Of a DNA stretch of 64,000 bases, positions 25,989 to 34,897 are shown piece by piece (within the stretch, counting starts at the first letter, position 1; the number at the start of each line of letters is the position of its first letter). Source of the DNA: Sphingomonas sabuli (GTDB lineage Bacteria > Pseudomonadota > Alphaproteobacteria > Sphingomonadales > Sphingomonadaceae). Position numbers and translations under genes: made by a program. The stretch covers positions 2,376,001 through 2,440,000 of the forward strand of contig NZ_CP060697.1 in NCBI RefSeq assembly GCF_014352855.1. Direction: 5' to 3'. The notes beneath the pieces are model-generated. The model made no database searches and was not told where the DNA came from. It saw only the letters and a list, made by a program, of their open reading frames with translations.

Positions 25989-27473
25989 ATGTCGCAGGCG
26001 CAGGTGCCTGGCGGCAGCGACGACGAGGATCTCCGGCGCCGCCTGTCGGAAGCGGAGGACACGCTTCGCGCCATCCGGGAAGGGCAGGTCGATGCCGTCG
26101 TCATGCGCGGCGACGACGCGAAGGACGAAGTCTTCGCGCTGGGTAGCGAGAATAGCTATCGCACGTTCATGGAAGCGATGGACATCGGCGCGGCTGCGCT
26201 CGATGCGTCCGGCAAACTGATCTACGCCAACGGGGCGCTGCTCGACCTATTGGGCTCAACCCTCGACCAGCTTCAGGCCGGTGAATTCTTCGACCGCTTC
26301 GCGCCCGCGGAGGCGATCAAGCTGAAGCGCCTGATCGCCGAAGCCAGCGACGGCCGCCAAAGCGATCAATTGTCCTTCGCCACCCCGTCCGGCGACTGCT
26401 TTTTCGAAGCCGCCGTCGCGCCGCTCGAGCTGGCGTTCGGCCGCGGATACGCCCTGACCCTGACCGACGTCACCGAGCGCGTCGAAGCCGCCGCCCAGTC
26501 GGAAGGCGAGCGTATCGGGCGCGCGGTTCTCGCCTCGTCGAACGAAGCGGTCGTGGTCTGCAACGAGGCTGGAATCATCACCCAGGCCAACGCCAAGGTG
26601 CGCGTCCTCGCGGATGAGAGCGCTATCGGCAAAACGTTCGAAGACGCGTTCGACCTCGACTTTCCGGTCGGCGCCGGCCTGCTGGGCGGCGGCGACCTGG
26701 TCGATCTCGCCTTGTCCGGCAGCGGCGTTCGCGGCGTTGAAGCGACGCTGAAGTCGGGCGACCAGCCGCGGACCCTGCTCATCAACGCCGGTGCTCTACG
26801 GACGTCCGGCCAGACAATCATCGGGTGCATCATCGGCCTTGCCGACGTCACCGACCAGAAAGCGGTCGAGCGCAAGCAACGGCTGCTGATGGACGAGCTC
26901 ACCCATCGGGTGAAGAATACGCTCACACTGGTGCTGTCGATCGCCAATCGGACCGCCGCGGGGATGAACAGCCTTGCCGAGTTCAAGACGGCGTTCGGCC
27001 GCCGTCTGGAAGCGCTGGCGGCGACCCATAATCTGCTTGCCGACGATTTCTCGAAGGGGCTGACGATCGAGGAAATCGTAAACGCCGAACTGGCGCCCTA
27101 CGTTGCCGCGGACAGCGAGCGGCTGACCATCGACGGCCTGCATTTCCGCCTCAACTCCGACACGGCGGTGACGCTTGGGCTGGTGCTTCACGAACTGGTC
27201 ACGAACGCGGTCAAATACGGGGCGTTGTCGAATGATACCGGCCGGATCGTCCTGACCGGGCGCCGTGACGGGGCGCGGATCGAGATCGTCTGGCGCGAAG
27301 AGGGCGGACCGCCGGTCTCGCCGCCCGCGCACAAGGGGTTCGGAACGACGCTCATCGCGCGCGGCCTGGGCCAGTCGGGCGGATCGGCGACGCAGGTGGA
27401 CTATGCGCCGGACGGCGTCGTCTGCACGATGTTCGTTCCGCAATCCGGGCTCGCGCCCGCCGCACTGGCCTGA
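25989..27473 (+). CDS. HWE/HisKA_2-type sensor histidine kinase with PAS domains (kaiBC-linked)
   Basis: The 494-residue cytosolic kinase has a helical N-terminus, a PAS-like domain (about 50-160: MDIGAALDASGKLIYANGA type), a second PAS-like region (about 175-290, ending IGLADVTDQKA) and the transmitter. The phospho-accepting His306 is in ELTHRVKNTLTLVLSIANRT, a HWE/HisKA_2 pattern. The N box is LHELVTNAVKYGALS, and GFGTTLIARGLGQSGG forms the G box. It lacks membrane segments. Its place directly after kaiB suggests it reports the KaiBC state, perhaps to a response regulator elsewhere. Kinases of this family often feed the alphaproteobacterial general stress response; that link is inference. 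Confidence 0.92.
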   Translation: MSQAQVPGGSDDEDLRRRLSEAEDTLRAIREGQVDAVVMRGDDAKDEVFALGSENSYRTFMEAMDIGAAALDASGKLIYANGALLDLLGSTLDQLQAGEFFDRFAPAEAIKLKRLIAEASDGRQSDQLSFATPSGDCFFEAAVAPLELAFGRGYALTLTDVTERVEAAAQSEGERIGRAVLASSNEAVVVCNEAGIITQANAKVRVLADESAIGKTFEDAFDLDFPVGAGLLGGGDLVDLALSGSGVRGVEATLKSGDQPRTLLINAGALRTSGQTIIGCIIGLADVTDQKAVERKQRLLMDELTHRVKNTLTLVLSIANRTAAGMNSLAEFKTAFGRRLEALAATHNLLADDFSKGLTIEEIVNAELAPYVAADSERLTIDGLHFRLNSDTAVTLGLVLHELVTNAVKYGALSNDTGRIVLTGRRDGARIEIVWREEGGPPVSPPAHKGFGTTLIARGLGQSGGSATQVDYAPDGVVCTMFVPQSGLAPAALA

Positions 27474-27487
27474 TCGCGCGGCACAGG

Positions 27488-27518
27488 AAAAAGGGCGACC
27501 CCTTGCGAGGCCGCCCTT
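27488..27518 (-). terminator. Intrinsic terminator of rplJ-rplL
   Basis: On the minus strand AAGGGCG pairs with CGCCCTT around an inner CCT/AGG stem and is followed by a TTTTT run. It lies 46 bases past the rplL stop and in the tail of the convergent kinase gene. Confidence 0.8.
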
Positions 27519-27563
27519 CCCATCCACGGGCGCTTCAAGACACCCGCGAAACAGTTTCGAAGC

Positions 27564-27938
27564 TTACTTGAGCTCGACGGTGCCGCCGGCTTCTTCGATC
27601 TGCTTCTTGAGCTTTTCGGCTTCGTCCTTGGACACGCCTTCCTTGACGGCCTTCGGAGCGCCTTCGACCAACGCCTTGGCTTCGCCGAGGCCCAGGCCGG
27701 TGATGGCGCGGACTTCCTTGATGACGTTGATCTTCTTGCCACCATCGCCGGTGAGAATGACGTCGAATTCGTCCTTCTCTTCAGCAGCCGGAGCGGCAGC
27801 GCCGCCGGCGGCCGGAGCAGCGGCAACAGCAGCGGCGGCGGAAACGCCCCACTTCTCTTCAAGCGCCTTCGCGAGGTCGGCGGCTTCGAGGACGGTCAGT
27901 TCGGACAGCTGGTCGACCAGCTTTTCAATGTCAGCCAT
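27564..27938 (-). CDS. rplL: 50S ribosomal protein L7/L12
   Basis: The 124-residue stalk protein recruits translation factors. The N-terminal dimerisation helix ([20 protein letters not shown]), an Ala/Gly/Pro hinge (about 42-62) and the C-terminal domain ([20 protein letters not shown]) are all present. AGGAG lies 7 bases before the ATG at 27938. It follows rplJ by 53 bases and ends at an intrinsic terminator, so rpoBC, normally next, is not part of this transcript. Confidence 0.99.
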   Translation of the reverse strand: MADIEKLVDQLSELTVLEAADLAKALEEKWGVSAAAAVAAAPAAGGAAAPAAEEKDEFDVILTGDGGKKINVIKEVRAITGLGLGEAKALVEGAPKAVKEGVSKDEAEKLKKQIEEAGGTVELK

Positions 27939-27991
27939 GTGATACTCCTGTGCGGGACGCATTGTCCCAAGTGCGTTGAAACAAAAGAAAC

Positions 27992-28507
27992 TTAAGCGGC
28001 GTCCTTGGCCCCGTAGGCCGCGAAGACCCGCGCCAGTTGCGCGCCCGGCTCGTTGACGGTGCGAGCGATCTTGCTCGCAGGCGCCTGGACAAGCCCGACG
28101 ATCTTGGCCCGCAGCTCGTCGAGCGACGGAAGCGCGGCAAGTGCCTTGATTCCCTCGACGTCGAGCACGGTGTCGCCCATCGCTCCGCCGACGATTTCGA
28201 GCTTGTCGTTCGTCTTGGCGAAATCCACTGCGACCTTGGCGGCCGCAACGGGGTCGGACGAAGTGGCGAGCGCGGTCGGGCCTGTAAGCAGGTCGCCGAT
28301 CGGCTTGTACTTCGTTCCGTCGAGAGCAATGAGCGCAAGCCGGTTCTTCGCAACTTTGAACTGGGCGCCAGCGTCGCGCATCTTGTTCCGAAGGTCGGTG
28401 GACTGATCCACCGAGAGGCCGTGGTTGCGCGTGACAACGACGACGCTCGTCTCGGTAAAGACGGTCTTCAGCTGGTCGACCAGATCACTTTTCTGCGAAC
28501 GATCCAT
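27992..28507 (-). CDS. rplJ: 50S ribosomal protein L10
   Basis: The 171-residue base of the L7/L12 stalk; the C-terminal helix (about 135-165) holds the L7/L12 dimers. The start [19 protein letters not shown] and the [13 protein letters not shown] block are typical. GGAG lies 8 bases upstream. L10 normally represses its own operon by binding the leader, which is recognisable here. Confidence 0.98.
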   Translation of the reverse strand: MDRSQKSDLVDQLKTVFTETSVVVVTRNHGLSVDQSTDLRNKMRDAGAQFKVAKNRLALIALDGTKYKPIGDLLTGPTALATSSDPVAAAKVAVDFAKTNDKLEIVGGAMGDTVLDVEGIKALAALPSLDELRAKIVGLVQAPASKIARTVNEPGAQLARVFAAYGAKDAA

Positions 28508-28559
28508 GCCAACTCCAACATAACGGCCGGGGCGGACCCCGACCGAGGTTCAACAAATG

Positions 28560-28745
28560 CCCGGCCGCGGTTGCCCGCTGCCAAGCGCGTCTGTCCGTGG
28601 GGAGTGGGATCGCGCGGCATGTTGCCAACGCACTGTCCGGACCGCATCGCACGCGCACCGGCAAGAATTCCGTTTCCCCGTCTAGGCTGGAAATTAAGCC
28701 CCGATGGGGCACCAACTGTCTCGGACGGCTGCCAAGCCCGGGGGC
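28560..28745 (-). ncRNA. L10 (rplJ) leader, probable autoregulatory RNA
   Basis: The 342 bases upstream of rplJ hold no gene. On the minus strand the stretch around 28690-28730 reads CCGAGACAGTTGGTGCCCC, ATCGGGGCTTAATTTCC, then CCTAGACGGGGAAACGG. This resembles the L10-binding leader of alphaproteobacteria, with a short hairpin GCCCCATCGGGGC before TTAATTT. In E. coli L10 or L10(L7/L12)4 binds this RNA and represses translation. Boundaries are approximate, and the match is by memory of the pattern. Confidence 0.55.
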
Positions 28746-28849
28746 TTCGCAAGCCCGCGCCTATAGCGGAAATGCCCGCGCGATCAAGCCCGGGCCACGG
28801 TGCCGAAGGTCGGTAGGACACCAAAGCCGATGCGGACCGTTATCGCGCG

Positions 28850-29716
28850 GTGCCACTTCACCTGACCGTTTCGGCGCTGCTCCTGGGGACGGTCCTGTCG
28901 GTCGTGCCGCGGATCCCCGCCCTCAGCCTGCGCGACATGCGGGTGGCAATCATCTATTTGTGGCGGCACGGGCGCTGGCCGCTGCTGCACCGGCCGGAGC
29001 GATTCACCGAGTGGGTCCAGTGGCGCAAGCTGAACGGTGCCGCGCATGGCCTAGAATTGCTGACCGACAAGCTGCATTCGAAGTCGGTGGCGGCGCAGCG
29101 CGGCGGCCGCCATTATTGCATTCCCACCTTGTGGTCGGGAACTCGGCTGCCGGACACCTGCCCGGCGCCCTATCCGGTGATCGTCAAGACCAACCACGGC
29201 TGTAATCAGAACCGCATCGTTCGCTGCGATGCCGACTGGCTGGCGGTCCGGCGCATCGCACCGCGCTGGATGGCGTCGGCCTATGGCGGCTGGCTCGACG
29301 AAAGCGCTTATCGGTCGGCTCGACGCCTGCTGCTGATCGAGCCTTTCCTGGCCGGACCGGCGGGCGGCCGCCCCGACGATTACAAGGTCTATGTCTTCCG
29401 CGGCCGGGCAGCGATGGTGCAGCGCCACGTCGGCCGCGGCGGCGACCACCGCTGGACGCAGTTCGACCGCGACTGGGTTCGCGTCGGCGGGGCGGACATC
29501 GCCGTGCAACCGCCGACGACGCTGCCGGCGATGCTTGAGGCGGCCGAACGGCTTGGCGCCGGCCATGATTTCATCCGCGTCGATTTCTACGAGGTCGACG
29601 GCAAATTGTGGTTCGGCGAATTCTGCCTTTACCCCGGCTCCGGCCTCGACCCGTTCGACCCACCGGAACTTGACCTTGCGCTTGGCCGGCTGTGGGCCGG
29701 CAAGGGCACGGCCTAA
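28850..29716 (+). CDS. TupA-like ATP-grasp family protein
   Basis: The 288-residue protein has ATP-grasp features of the TupA group: VIVKTNHGCNQNRI for the glycine-rich loop and Lys, GRPDDYKVYVFRGRAAMVQ, and the Mg-binding strand FIRVDFYEVDGKLWFGEFCL. TupA-like enzymes make polysaccharide- or teichuronopeptide-type amide links; the substrate here is unknown. GTG start at 28850; no strong Shine-Dalgarno is visible, so the N-terminal 30 residues (hydrophobic) are uncertain and an ATG at 28937 is possible. It is convergent with the M1 peptidase (4-base overlap of ends). Confidence 0.82.
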   Translation: MPLHLTVSALLLGTVLSVVPRIPALSLRDMRVAIIYLWRHGRWPLLHRPERFTEWVQWRKLNGAAHGLELLTDKLHSKSVAAQRGGRHYCIPTLWSGTRLPDTCPAPYPVIVKTNHGCNQNRIVRCDADWLAVRRIAPRWMASAYGGWLDESAYRSARRLLLIEPFLAGPAGGRPDDYKVYVFRGRAAMVQRHVGRGGDHRWTQFDRDWVRVGGADIAVQPPTTLPAMLEAAERLGAGHDFIRVDFYEVDGKLWFGEFCLYPGSGLDPFDPPELDLALGRLWAGKGTA

Positions 29717-32373
29717 AGCGGGTTGGCGCGCAGCCAGGCGGCGGTTTCCGTGCGGATCCTGCTCCCTTGCGCGGATTCGACGCGAATTCGGTCGATGCTC
29801 TGCTGCACCGACTGGCGATCACTTTCCGCCAGGTTGGCGGCGGCATAGCGTTCCAGCACCGGGATCAGCGCGGCATCGCGGCTCGACTCGACCAGCCGCT
29901 GCATGAAGGACGACCGCCCGGCGACGTCGATCAACTGGTTGATCTGATCCAGGTGGGCGATGACGAAATCGACCGCCAGTCGGGGATGTCGAGTGGCGAC
30001 TGCGGCGATCATTGCGGAACTGACGGTCTTGCCGGGTTCATCGCTGATCGCCACGTCCAGCGCGCGGCGGGCCAGCGCTTCGTCCCGCGTGCTGCCAAGC
30101 AGGCGGTATAAGGTGGCGCGTTCGACCGTGCCGGTCGTGGCCCGGGCCTTGGCGCGAATTGTGTCCCAGGTCGCGGCGTCGGCATTGACCGCGATGGTCC
30201 GCAGCCAGGTCGCCTTGAGCGAGCCGGGGATCGCGTCCGCATCGGCCTGCCAGGCGGCGAACAACCGCTGGCTTTCGGCCATGGTGGCGGGATCGCGATA
30301 GCGGCCAAGGCTGGCGATCAGGGTTTCACGCAGCACCGCATCGACCGCCGGTTCGCCCGGCCGCGGGACAAAGCCAAGCTGCCGGAGGCGCGGGGCGTAA
30401 AGACGCTGGGCTCGAGCGGCGATCGCGGCCTGCGCCGCCGTGTCGCCGTCCATCAGGTCGTGCAGGTCGTCCCATGCCAGGACCGCGCCCGCGGTCACCT
30501 TTGCGGTGGCGTCGGCGGGAACGGCGGCGAGCACGCCAAGCGCGGCCGCCATCGGCTGGTAGCCGACGGTCGACAACGCCAGCTGGTCGCTAAGCAGCCC
30601 ATACTGGTCGACCGGCGCGAGCGCCGGAACCGCCGCCTGCAGGGCGCGGACGTCGGCCGGCGCGTAGAGCGTGCGGAAATAGCCTGTCTGCCCGGCATTG
30701 ACGAGCAGGGTGCCGCAGCTTGGAACGGTCAGGGTGGTGGTCGGCCCGCTGGTCACGACCTGGGTCGCGGCGCCGCCGGCGCTGGCCTTGACCGGCACGC
30801 GCCAGGCCAGCGGCCGGGCCGCGACTTCGGCGCGCTTGTCGGCGGAAAATTGCGCCTGGGTCAGCGTTGCCACGGTCGAACCGTTGACGCACCGGGACTG
30901 GCCGACCGCGATCAGCGGAATGCCGGGCTGGGTGGTGAAATCACCGGCGATCGCGGTCAGGCCCGCGGCACCGGCCGCTTCGACCGCAGTCCACAGGTCG
31001 CGGGTGCGCGTGTTCCGATAGGCGTGGGTCTTCATGTAGCGCTGGATACCCGCCCGCCACACGTCTTCGCCGGCAAAGTCTTCCAGCATCGAAATGACGG
31101 CTTCGCCCTTGTTATAGGAAATCGCGTCGAATGCCTGGTTGGCCTGCTCCACGGTGCGCACCTGCTGCACCACCGGGTGAGTGGAATTGAGCGAATCCAA
31201 CGCCATCGCCGCTTCCCGCGATCCGATGCGGTCGATGTCCGCCTGCCAATCGGGATGGAAGTGGCGGGTGGCCTTGTTTTCCATCCAGCTGGCGAAGCCT
31301 TCGTTCAGCCACAGATCGTCCCACCACGCCATGGTGACGAGGTCGCCGAACCATTGGTGGGCCATTTCATGCGCTTCGATGGAAAAGATCGACTGGCGCT
31401 GCGCTTCCGTGGTGATCGCGGAATCGTTGAGCAGCGCATATTCGAAGGTGAAGATCGCGCCCCAGTTTTCCATCGCGCCGAAGAATTGCGATTGGCCGGG
31501 TCCCGCGACGTTATCGAGCTTCGGCAGCGGGTAGGGCGTGCCGAAATAGTCGTCGAAATAGGGCAGCAATTGCGCTTCGGCATCGAGGGCAAACCCGGCC
31601 TTGTCCGCATTGCCGCGAGTCATGACGATGCCGACTTCCTTGTCGCCGACCCGTTTGGTCACCCGTTCGAAGTCGCCGGCGGCAAGAAACAGCAGGTAGG
31701 TGGACATCACCGGCGTGCGCTGGAAGCTGACTTTCTTCAGCCCGTTGGGCAGCGCGCGGCTGCTTGCGGCCGGCATGTTGCTGACCGCCATATGATCGGC
31801 CGGGACGTTCACCGACAGGTCGAACGTGGCCTTGTAATCGGGTTCGTCCCAGCTGGGCACGAACCGGCGCGCATCGGGCGCTTCGAACTGCGTGTACAGG
31901 GCGCGGGCGTCCTTGCCCGCCTTGTCCTTGTAATCGAGGGCGAACAGGCCGGTCGCCTGGGTGTTGATCTTGCCGGCATAGTCGATCGTCAGCCGGTACG
32001 GTCCGGGCGTCAGCTGGCGGTCGAAAGTGAAGGTGGCGGTTTGCGCCGCGGTGTCGGTGGTGACGGCCGCGGCCAAAGGCGCATTGCCGGACCGGGTGAG
32101 CCGGGCGGCGGAAATGGTGAGGTCGGCGGCGTTGAGCGTCAGGCTGTTGGCCGGAGCGACCACGTCGATGTCGATGGCGACGGTGCCGCCGAACGCCAGC
32201 TTGGCGGCGTGCGTGGTGATGTCGATGGCGTAGTGGCGGGGGACGGCGGTTCGCGGCAGCTGCGTCGTGACGCTGGTATCGACGGTGTCGACGGGCGGCG
32301 CGGCGGGCGCCGGGGCCGCGGCGGCAATCGCCGAGGCAAGCAATGCAGCAACGATCTTCAAGGCTGTCTCCAT
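29713..32373 (-). CDS. M1-family metallopeptidase (aminopeptidase N-like), secreted
   Basis: The 886-residue protein has a signal peptide (METALKIVAALLASAIAAAA). The zinc site is HEMAHQWFGDLVT at residues 335-347, with the second Glu in WLNEGFAS, and the exopeptidase GxMEN motif appears as GAMENWGA. An ERAP1-like C-terminal helical domain follows. It is expected to release N-terminal residues from peptides in the periplasm. The length is normal. It sits on the minus strand between rplA and rplJ, in the ribosomal order but with no shared function. Confidence 0.95.
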   Translation of the reverse strand: METALKIVAALLASAIAAAAPAPAAPPVDTVDTSVTTQLPRTAVPRHYAIDITTHAAKLAFGGTVAIDIDVVAPANSLTLNAADLTISAARLTRSGNAPLAAAVTTDTAAQTATFTFDRQLTPGPYRLTIDYAGKINTQATGLFALDYKDKAGKDARALYTQFEAPDARRFVPSWDEPDYKATFDLSVNVPADHMAVSNMPAASSRALPNGLKKVSFQRTPVMSTYLLFLAAGDFERVTKRVGDKEVGIVMTRGNADKAGFALDAEAQLLPYFDDYFGTPYPLPKLDNVAGPGQSQFFGAMENWGAIFTFEYALLNDSAITTEAQRQSIFSIEAHEMAHQWFGDLVTMAWWDDLWLNEGFASWMENKATRHFHPDWQADIDRIGSREAAMALDSLNSTHPVVQQVRTVEQANQAFDAISYNKGEAVISMLEDFAGEDVWRAGIQRYMKTHAYRNTRTRDLWTAVEAAGAAGLTAIAGDFTTQPGIPLIAVGQSRCVNGSTVATLTQAQFSADKRAEVAARPLAWRVPVKASAGGAATQVVTSGPTTTLTVPSCGTLLVNAGQTGYFRTLYAPADVRALQAAVPALAPVDQYGLLSDQLALSTVGYQPMAAALGVLAAVPADATAKVTAGAVLAWDDLHDLMDGDTAAQAAIAARAQRLYAPRLRQLGFVPRPGEPAVDAVLRETLIASLGRYRDPATMAESQRLFAAWQADADAIPGSLKATWLRTIAVNADAATWDTIRAKARATTGTVERATLYRLLGSTRDEALARRALDVAISDEPGKTVSSAMIAAVATRHPRLAVDFVIAHLDQINQLIDVAGRSSFMQRLVESSRDAALIPVLERYAAANLAESDRQSVQQSIDRIRVESAQGSRIRTETAAWLRANPL

Positions 32374-32454
32374 CCCCGGGGGTGGCGCCTTGTGCTGCGG
32401 CAGGGGCGGAATGTCACGCGCCCCGTTGCGGGACCTTGAAAAGGGGCGGGTGGC

Positions 32455-32483
32455 GAAGGGCCGCCCAAGACAGGCAGCCCTTC
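32455..32483 (-). terminator. Possible weak terminator after rplA
   Basis: GAAGGGC and GCCCTTC form a 7-pair stem with a 15-base loop, 15 bases after the rplA stop. A direct T tract is missing (the next T run is about 12 bases on), so this is a weak call. Confidence 0.35.
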
Positions 32484-32497
32484 TTCAACCTTCGGGC

Positions 32498-33196
32498 TCA
32501 GGCGCCCGGAATTTCCTCGAGCGCGACCTTGACGCCCGGACCCATCGAGGAGGTCAGCGCGACCTTCTTGACGAACTTGCCCTTGGCGCCGGTCGGCTTG
32601 GCCTTGACGATCGCGTCGATGAACGCGTCGAAATTGGCGCGGATGTCGGCTTCGGGGAAGCTTGCCTTGCCGATGCCGGCGTGGACGATGCCCGCCTTCT
32701 CGACGCGGAATTCGACCTGGCCCGACTTGGCCGCCTTGACCGCTTCGCCGACGTTCGGCGTGACGGTGCCCAGCTTCGGGTTCGGCATCAGCCCCTTGGG
32801 ACCGAGCACCTTGCCCAGCCGGCCGACGACACCCATCATGTCCGGGGTCGCAATGACGCGGTCGAAATCGCTGCGGCCGTCCTGCATTTCCTGCATCAGG
32901 TCTTCCGCACCGACCACTTCGGCGCCGGCCTTGGTGGCTTCGTCCGCCTTGTCGCCGCGGGCGAAGACGGCGACGCGCACGTCCTTGCCGGTGCCCTTGG
33001 GCAGCGACACGACGCCGCGGACCATCTGGTCGGCGTGGCGCGGATCGACGCCCAGGTTCATCGCCAGTTCGACCGTTTCGTCAAACTTGGCGGTCGCGTT
33101 CTGCTTGACCAGCGCGATCGCCTCATCGACGCCGTACAGCTTCTCGCGGTCGACGGTTTCGCCCTGCGCCTGGCGCTTCTTCGTTTGCTTGGCCAT
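32498..33196 (-). CDS. rplA: 50S ribosomal protein L1
   Basis: The 232-residue L1-stalk protein has the expected [20 protein letters not shown] start, the [20 protein letters not shown] strand, the [20 protein letters not shown] block and a C-terminal [16 protein letters not shown]1 helps release deacylated tRNA and represses rplK-rplA in many bacteria. It starts 3 bases after rplK, so the two are coupled. Confidence 0.99.
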   Translation of the reverse strand: MAKQTKKRQAQGETVDREKLYGVDEAIALVKQNATAKFDETVELAMNLGVDPRHADQMVRGVVSLPKGTGKDVRVAVFARGDKADEATKAGAEVVGAEDLMQEMQDGRSDFDRVIATPDMMGVVGRLGKVLGPKGLMPNPKLGTVTPNVGEAVKAAKSGQVEFRVEKAGIVHAGIGKASFPEADIRANFDAFIDAIVKAKPTGAKGKFVKKVALTSSMGPGVKVALEEIPGA

Positions 33197-33199
33197 CGG

Positions 33200-33631
33200 T
33201 TAGCCCTCCACCACGTTGAGGCCCATCGCGCGGGCGGAGCCTTCGATGATCTTCGTCGCGGCGTCGATGTCGTTGGCGTTGAGATCCTTCATCTTCGCTT
33301 CCGCGATCTCGGCCAGCTGCGACCGCTTTATCGAGCCCGCGCTGACCTTGCCCGGTTCCTTCGACCCGGACTTCAGCCGCGCCGCCTTCTTCAGCAGGAA
33401 GGACGCCGGCGGAGTCTTGGTGACGAAGGAGAACGACCGGTCCGCGTAAACGGTGATCGTAGTCGGGATGGGGGCGCCCTTTTCAAGTTCCTGCGTGGCG
33501 GCGTTGAACGCCTTGCAGAATTCCATGATGTTGACGCCGCGCTGACCCAGCGCCGGACCGATCGGCGGCGACGGATTGGCGATGCCCGCAGGCACCTGCA
33601 GCTTGATATAGCCGGTGATTTTCTTTGCCAT
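33200..33631 (-). CDS. rplK: 50S ribosomal protein L11
   Basis: The 143-residue protein binds the GTPase-associated 23S rRNA. The [20 protein letters not shown] start, [21 protein letters not shown] block and C-terminal [10 protein letters not shown] are all canonical. In the usual order nusG lies immediately upstream, but here 3.7 kb of other genes intervene, so rplKA must have its own promoter in the preceding gap. Confidence 0.99.
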   Translation of the reverse strand: MAKKITGYIKLQVPAGIANPSPPIGPALGQRGVNIMEFCKAFNAATQELEKGAPIPTTITVYADRSFSFVTKTPPASFLLKKAARLKSGSKEPGKVSAGSIKRSQLAEIAEAKMKDLNANDIDAATKIIEGSARAMGLNVVEG

Positions 33632-34177
33632 GGTTCACTCTTTTATTGGTTTGCCGTCGAAACATCTCGGCAAACGCGTTGGCTTGCCTGCGATGGTTCT
33701 GAGCAAACGGCTCAAGTTTAGCGGTCCAAGCGGCGAGCTGAGAGCGCGCCTCCCGCAATGGTTTCCAATTCGATTGGAAGGCGGCGCCTCTACACGAAGG
33801 GGACGGAGATGCCAAGACCGCCCCTTCGACGCGCTCAGGACCGGCCCCTTCGGCACGCCCAGGACAGGCAAAAGTCGCAAAAGTCGCACTCACTACGCGC
33901 GCGCGAGGCTCGCTCAACGTGCTCCCGCGACGAACGGCATATGAGGTATTCGGCATCGCCATTGCGTCGCGGCAATGCACGGGCGGGGTGCTGTAGGACA
34001 GGAGAAATCCGCGCCTCCGGACTCTGCGAAGTAACTTAGATCCCGGGTCTAGCGTGATGGCCAGCCCACACATGTGACTCGCTCGCAGTTGTGAGCGCGC
34101 CGCATCTGCCCGCCCCATTTAGGCCTAGCCTTTAGCCCACCCTCGCAACTCCGGCGGTTCGGTTTCGTTCTGCAACC
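33632..34177. other. Intergenic region of 546 bases upstream of rplK, with a duplicated 24-base repeat
   Basis: I see no gene here. It must contain the rplKA promoter on the minus strand and that of the YqcI/YcgG gene on the plus strand. It also holds a REP-like sequence (33821-33868), a small direct repeat (CAAAAGTCG twice, 33869-33886) and an alternating GCGCGCGCG tract. Codon-like structure is absent. Confidence 0.5.
33821..33868. repeat. Two tandem 24-base REP-like units (CCTTCGAC/CTCAGGAC type)
   Basis: CCCCTTCGACGCGCTCAGGA at 33821 is followed by the similar CCCCTTCGGCACGCCCAGGA at 33845; the 24-base units differ at about five positions. The consensus resembles the short intergenic CCTTCGAC...GTCCTGAG repeats common in sphingomonad genomes, known from general experience. 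No second copy elsewhere in the window was noticed. Confidence 0.55.
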
Positions 34178-34897
34178 ATGATTACCGCTCCTGACGACCG
34201 CGGCCATGTGCTGGCGGACGAATTTTCGCGTTTTGTGTCCGACGTGGCTTTTCCCTGTGTGGGGGCGAAGGCGGCGTTGAACCGGGACGGGATGCGCTTT
34301 GTCGTGGCGCGCGATTTCGGGTCGGCGTGGGACGATCTGCGAATTCTGCCCGCGCTGCTCAACATCGCCCGCGAATATCGGCGCGATCCGGGGCCGTTCC
34401 GGTCGCTGGTGGTGCTGTTCGAAGGCGGCGCCCCGGACAGCGAGGCAGCGTATGAGAAGGGGTTATGGGAGCGGCTGCAGTCGTTGACCGACAAGGACGA
34501 ATGGCTGGGCCAGCCGGCCGATCCGCGCGTCGCGCACGACCCCGACGATCCGCATTTCGCGATGAGCTTTGGCGGCGAGGCGTTCTTCGTCGTCGGCATC
34601 CATCCGCAGGCAAGCCGGCCGGCGCGGCGCTTTCGCGTGCCGGGCCTGGTGTTCAACCTGCACGACCAGTTCGAGCAGCTGCGCGCCGAGGGCCGGTACG
34701 GAAAGATGCGCAGCACGATCCTGGACCGCGACATCAAGTTGGCGGGATCGATCAACCCGATGCTGGCCGAACACGGCAAGGTTTCCGCCGCGCGGCAATA
34801 TAGCGGCCGGCCGGTCGATGCCGACTGGCGCTGCCCGTTCAGCGGGCGGCAGCGGGCGATGACGGCCGATCCGCTGGACGCGCTCGATGCCGCATAG
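34178..34897 (+). CDS. YqcI/YcgG-family protein
   Basis: The 239-residue protein has the family pattern FPCVGAKAALNRDGMRF, MSFGGEAFFVVGIHPQASRP and the C-terminal DWRCPFSGR. YqcI/YcgG proteins are conserved, probably cytosolic, of unknown chemistry; the HPQASR segment with its conserved His is typical. No signal peptide. Its last 11 bases overlap the DUF1989 gene, so both are likely co-expressed. Confidence 0.8.
   Translation: MITAPDDRGHVLADEFSRFVSDVAFPCVGAKAALNRDGMRFVVARDFGSAWDDLRILPALLNIAREYRRDPGPFRSLVVLFEGGAPDSEAAYEKGLWERLQSLTDKDEWLGQPADPRVAHDPDDPHFAMSFGGEAFFVVGIHPQASRPARRFRVPGLVFNLHDQFEQLRAEGRYGKMRSTILDRDIKLAGSINPMLAEHGKVSAARQYSGRPVDADWRCPFSGRQRAMTADPLDALDAA

Noticed and set aside
30460..32439. 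A 659-codon open frame antisense to the M1 peptidase
   Set aside because: Low-complexity Arg/Gly-rich product mirroring the peptidase codons, with no motif or ribosome-binding site.
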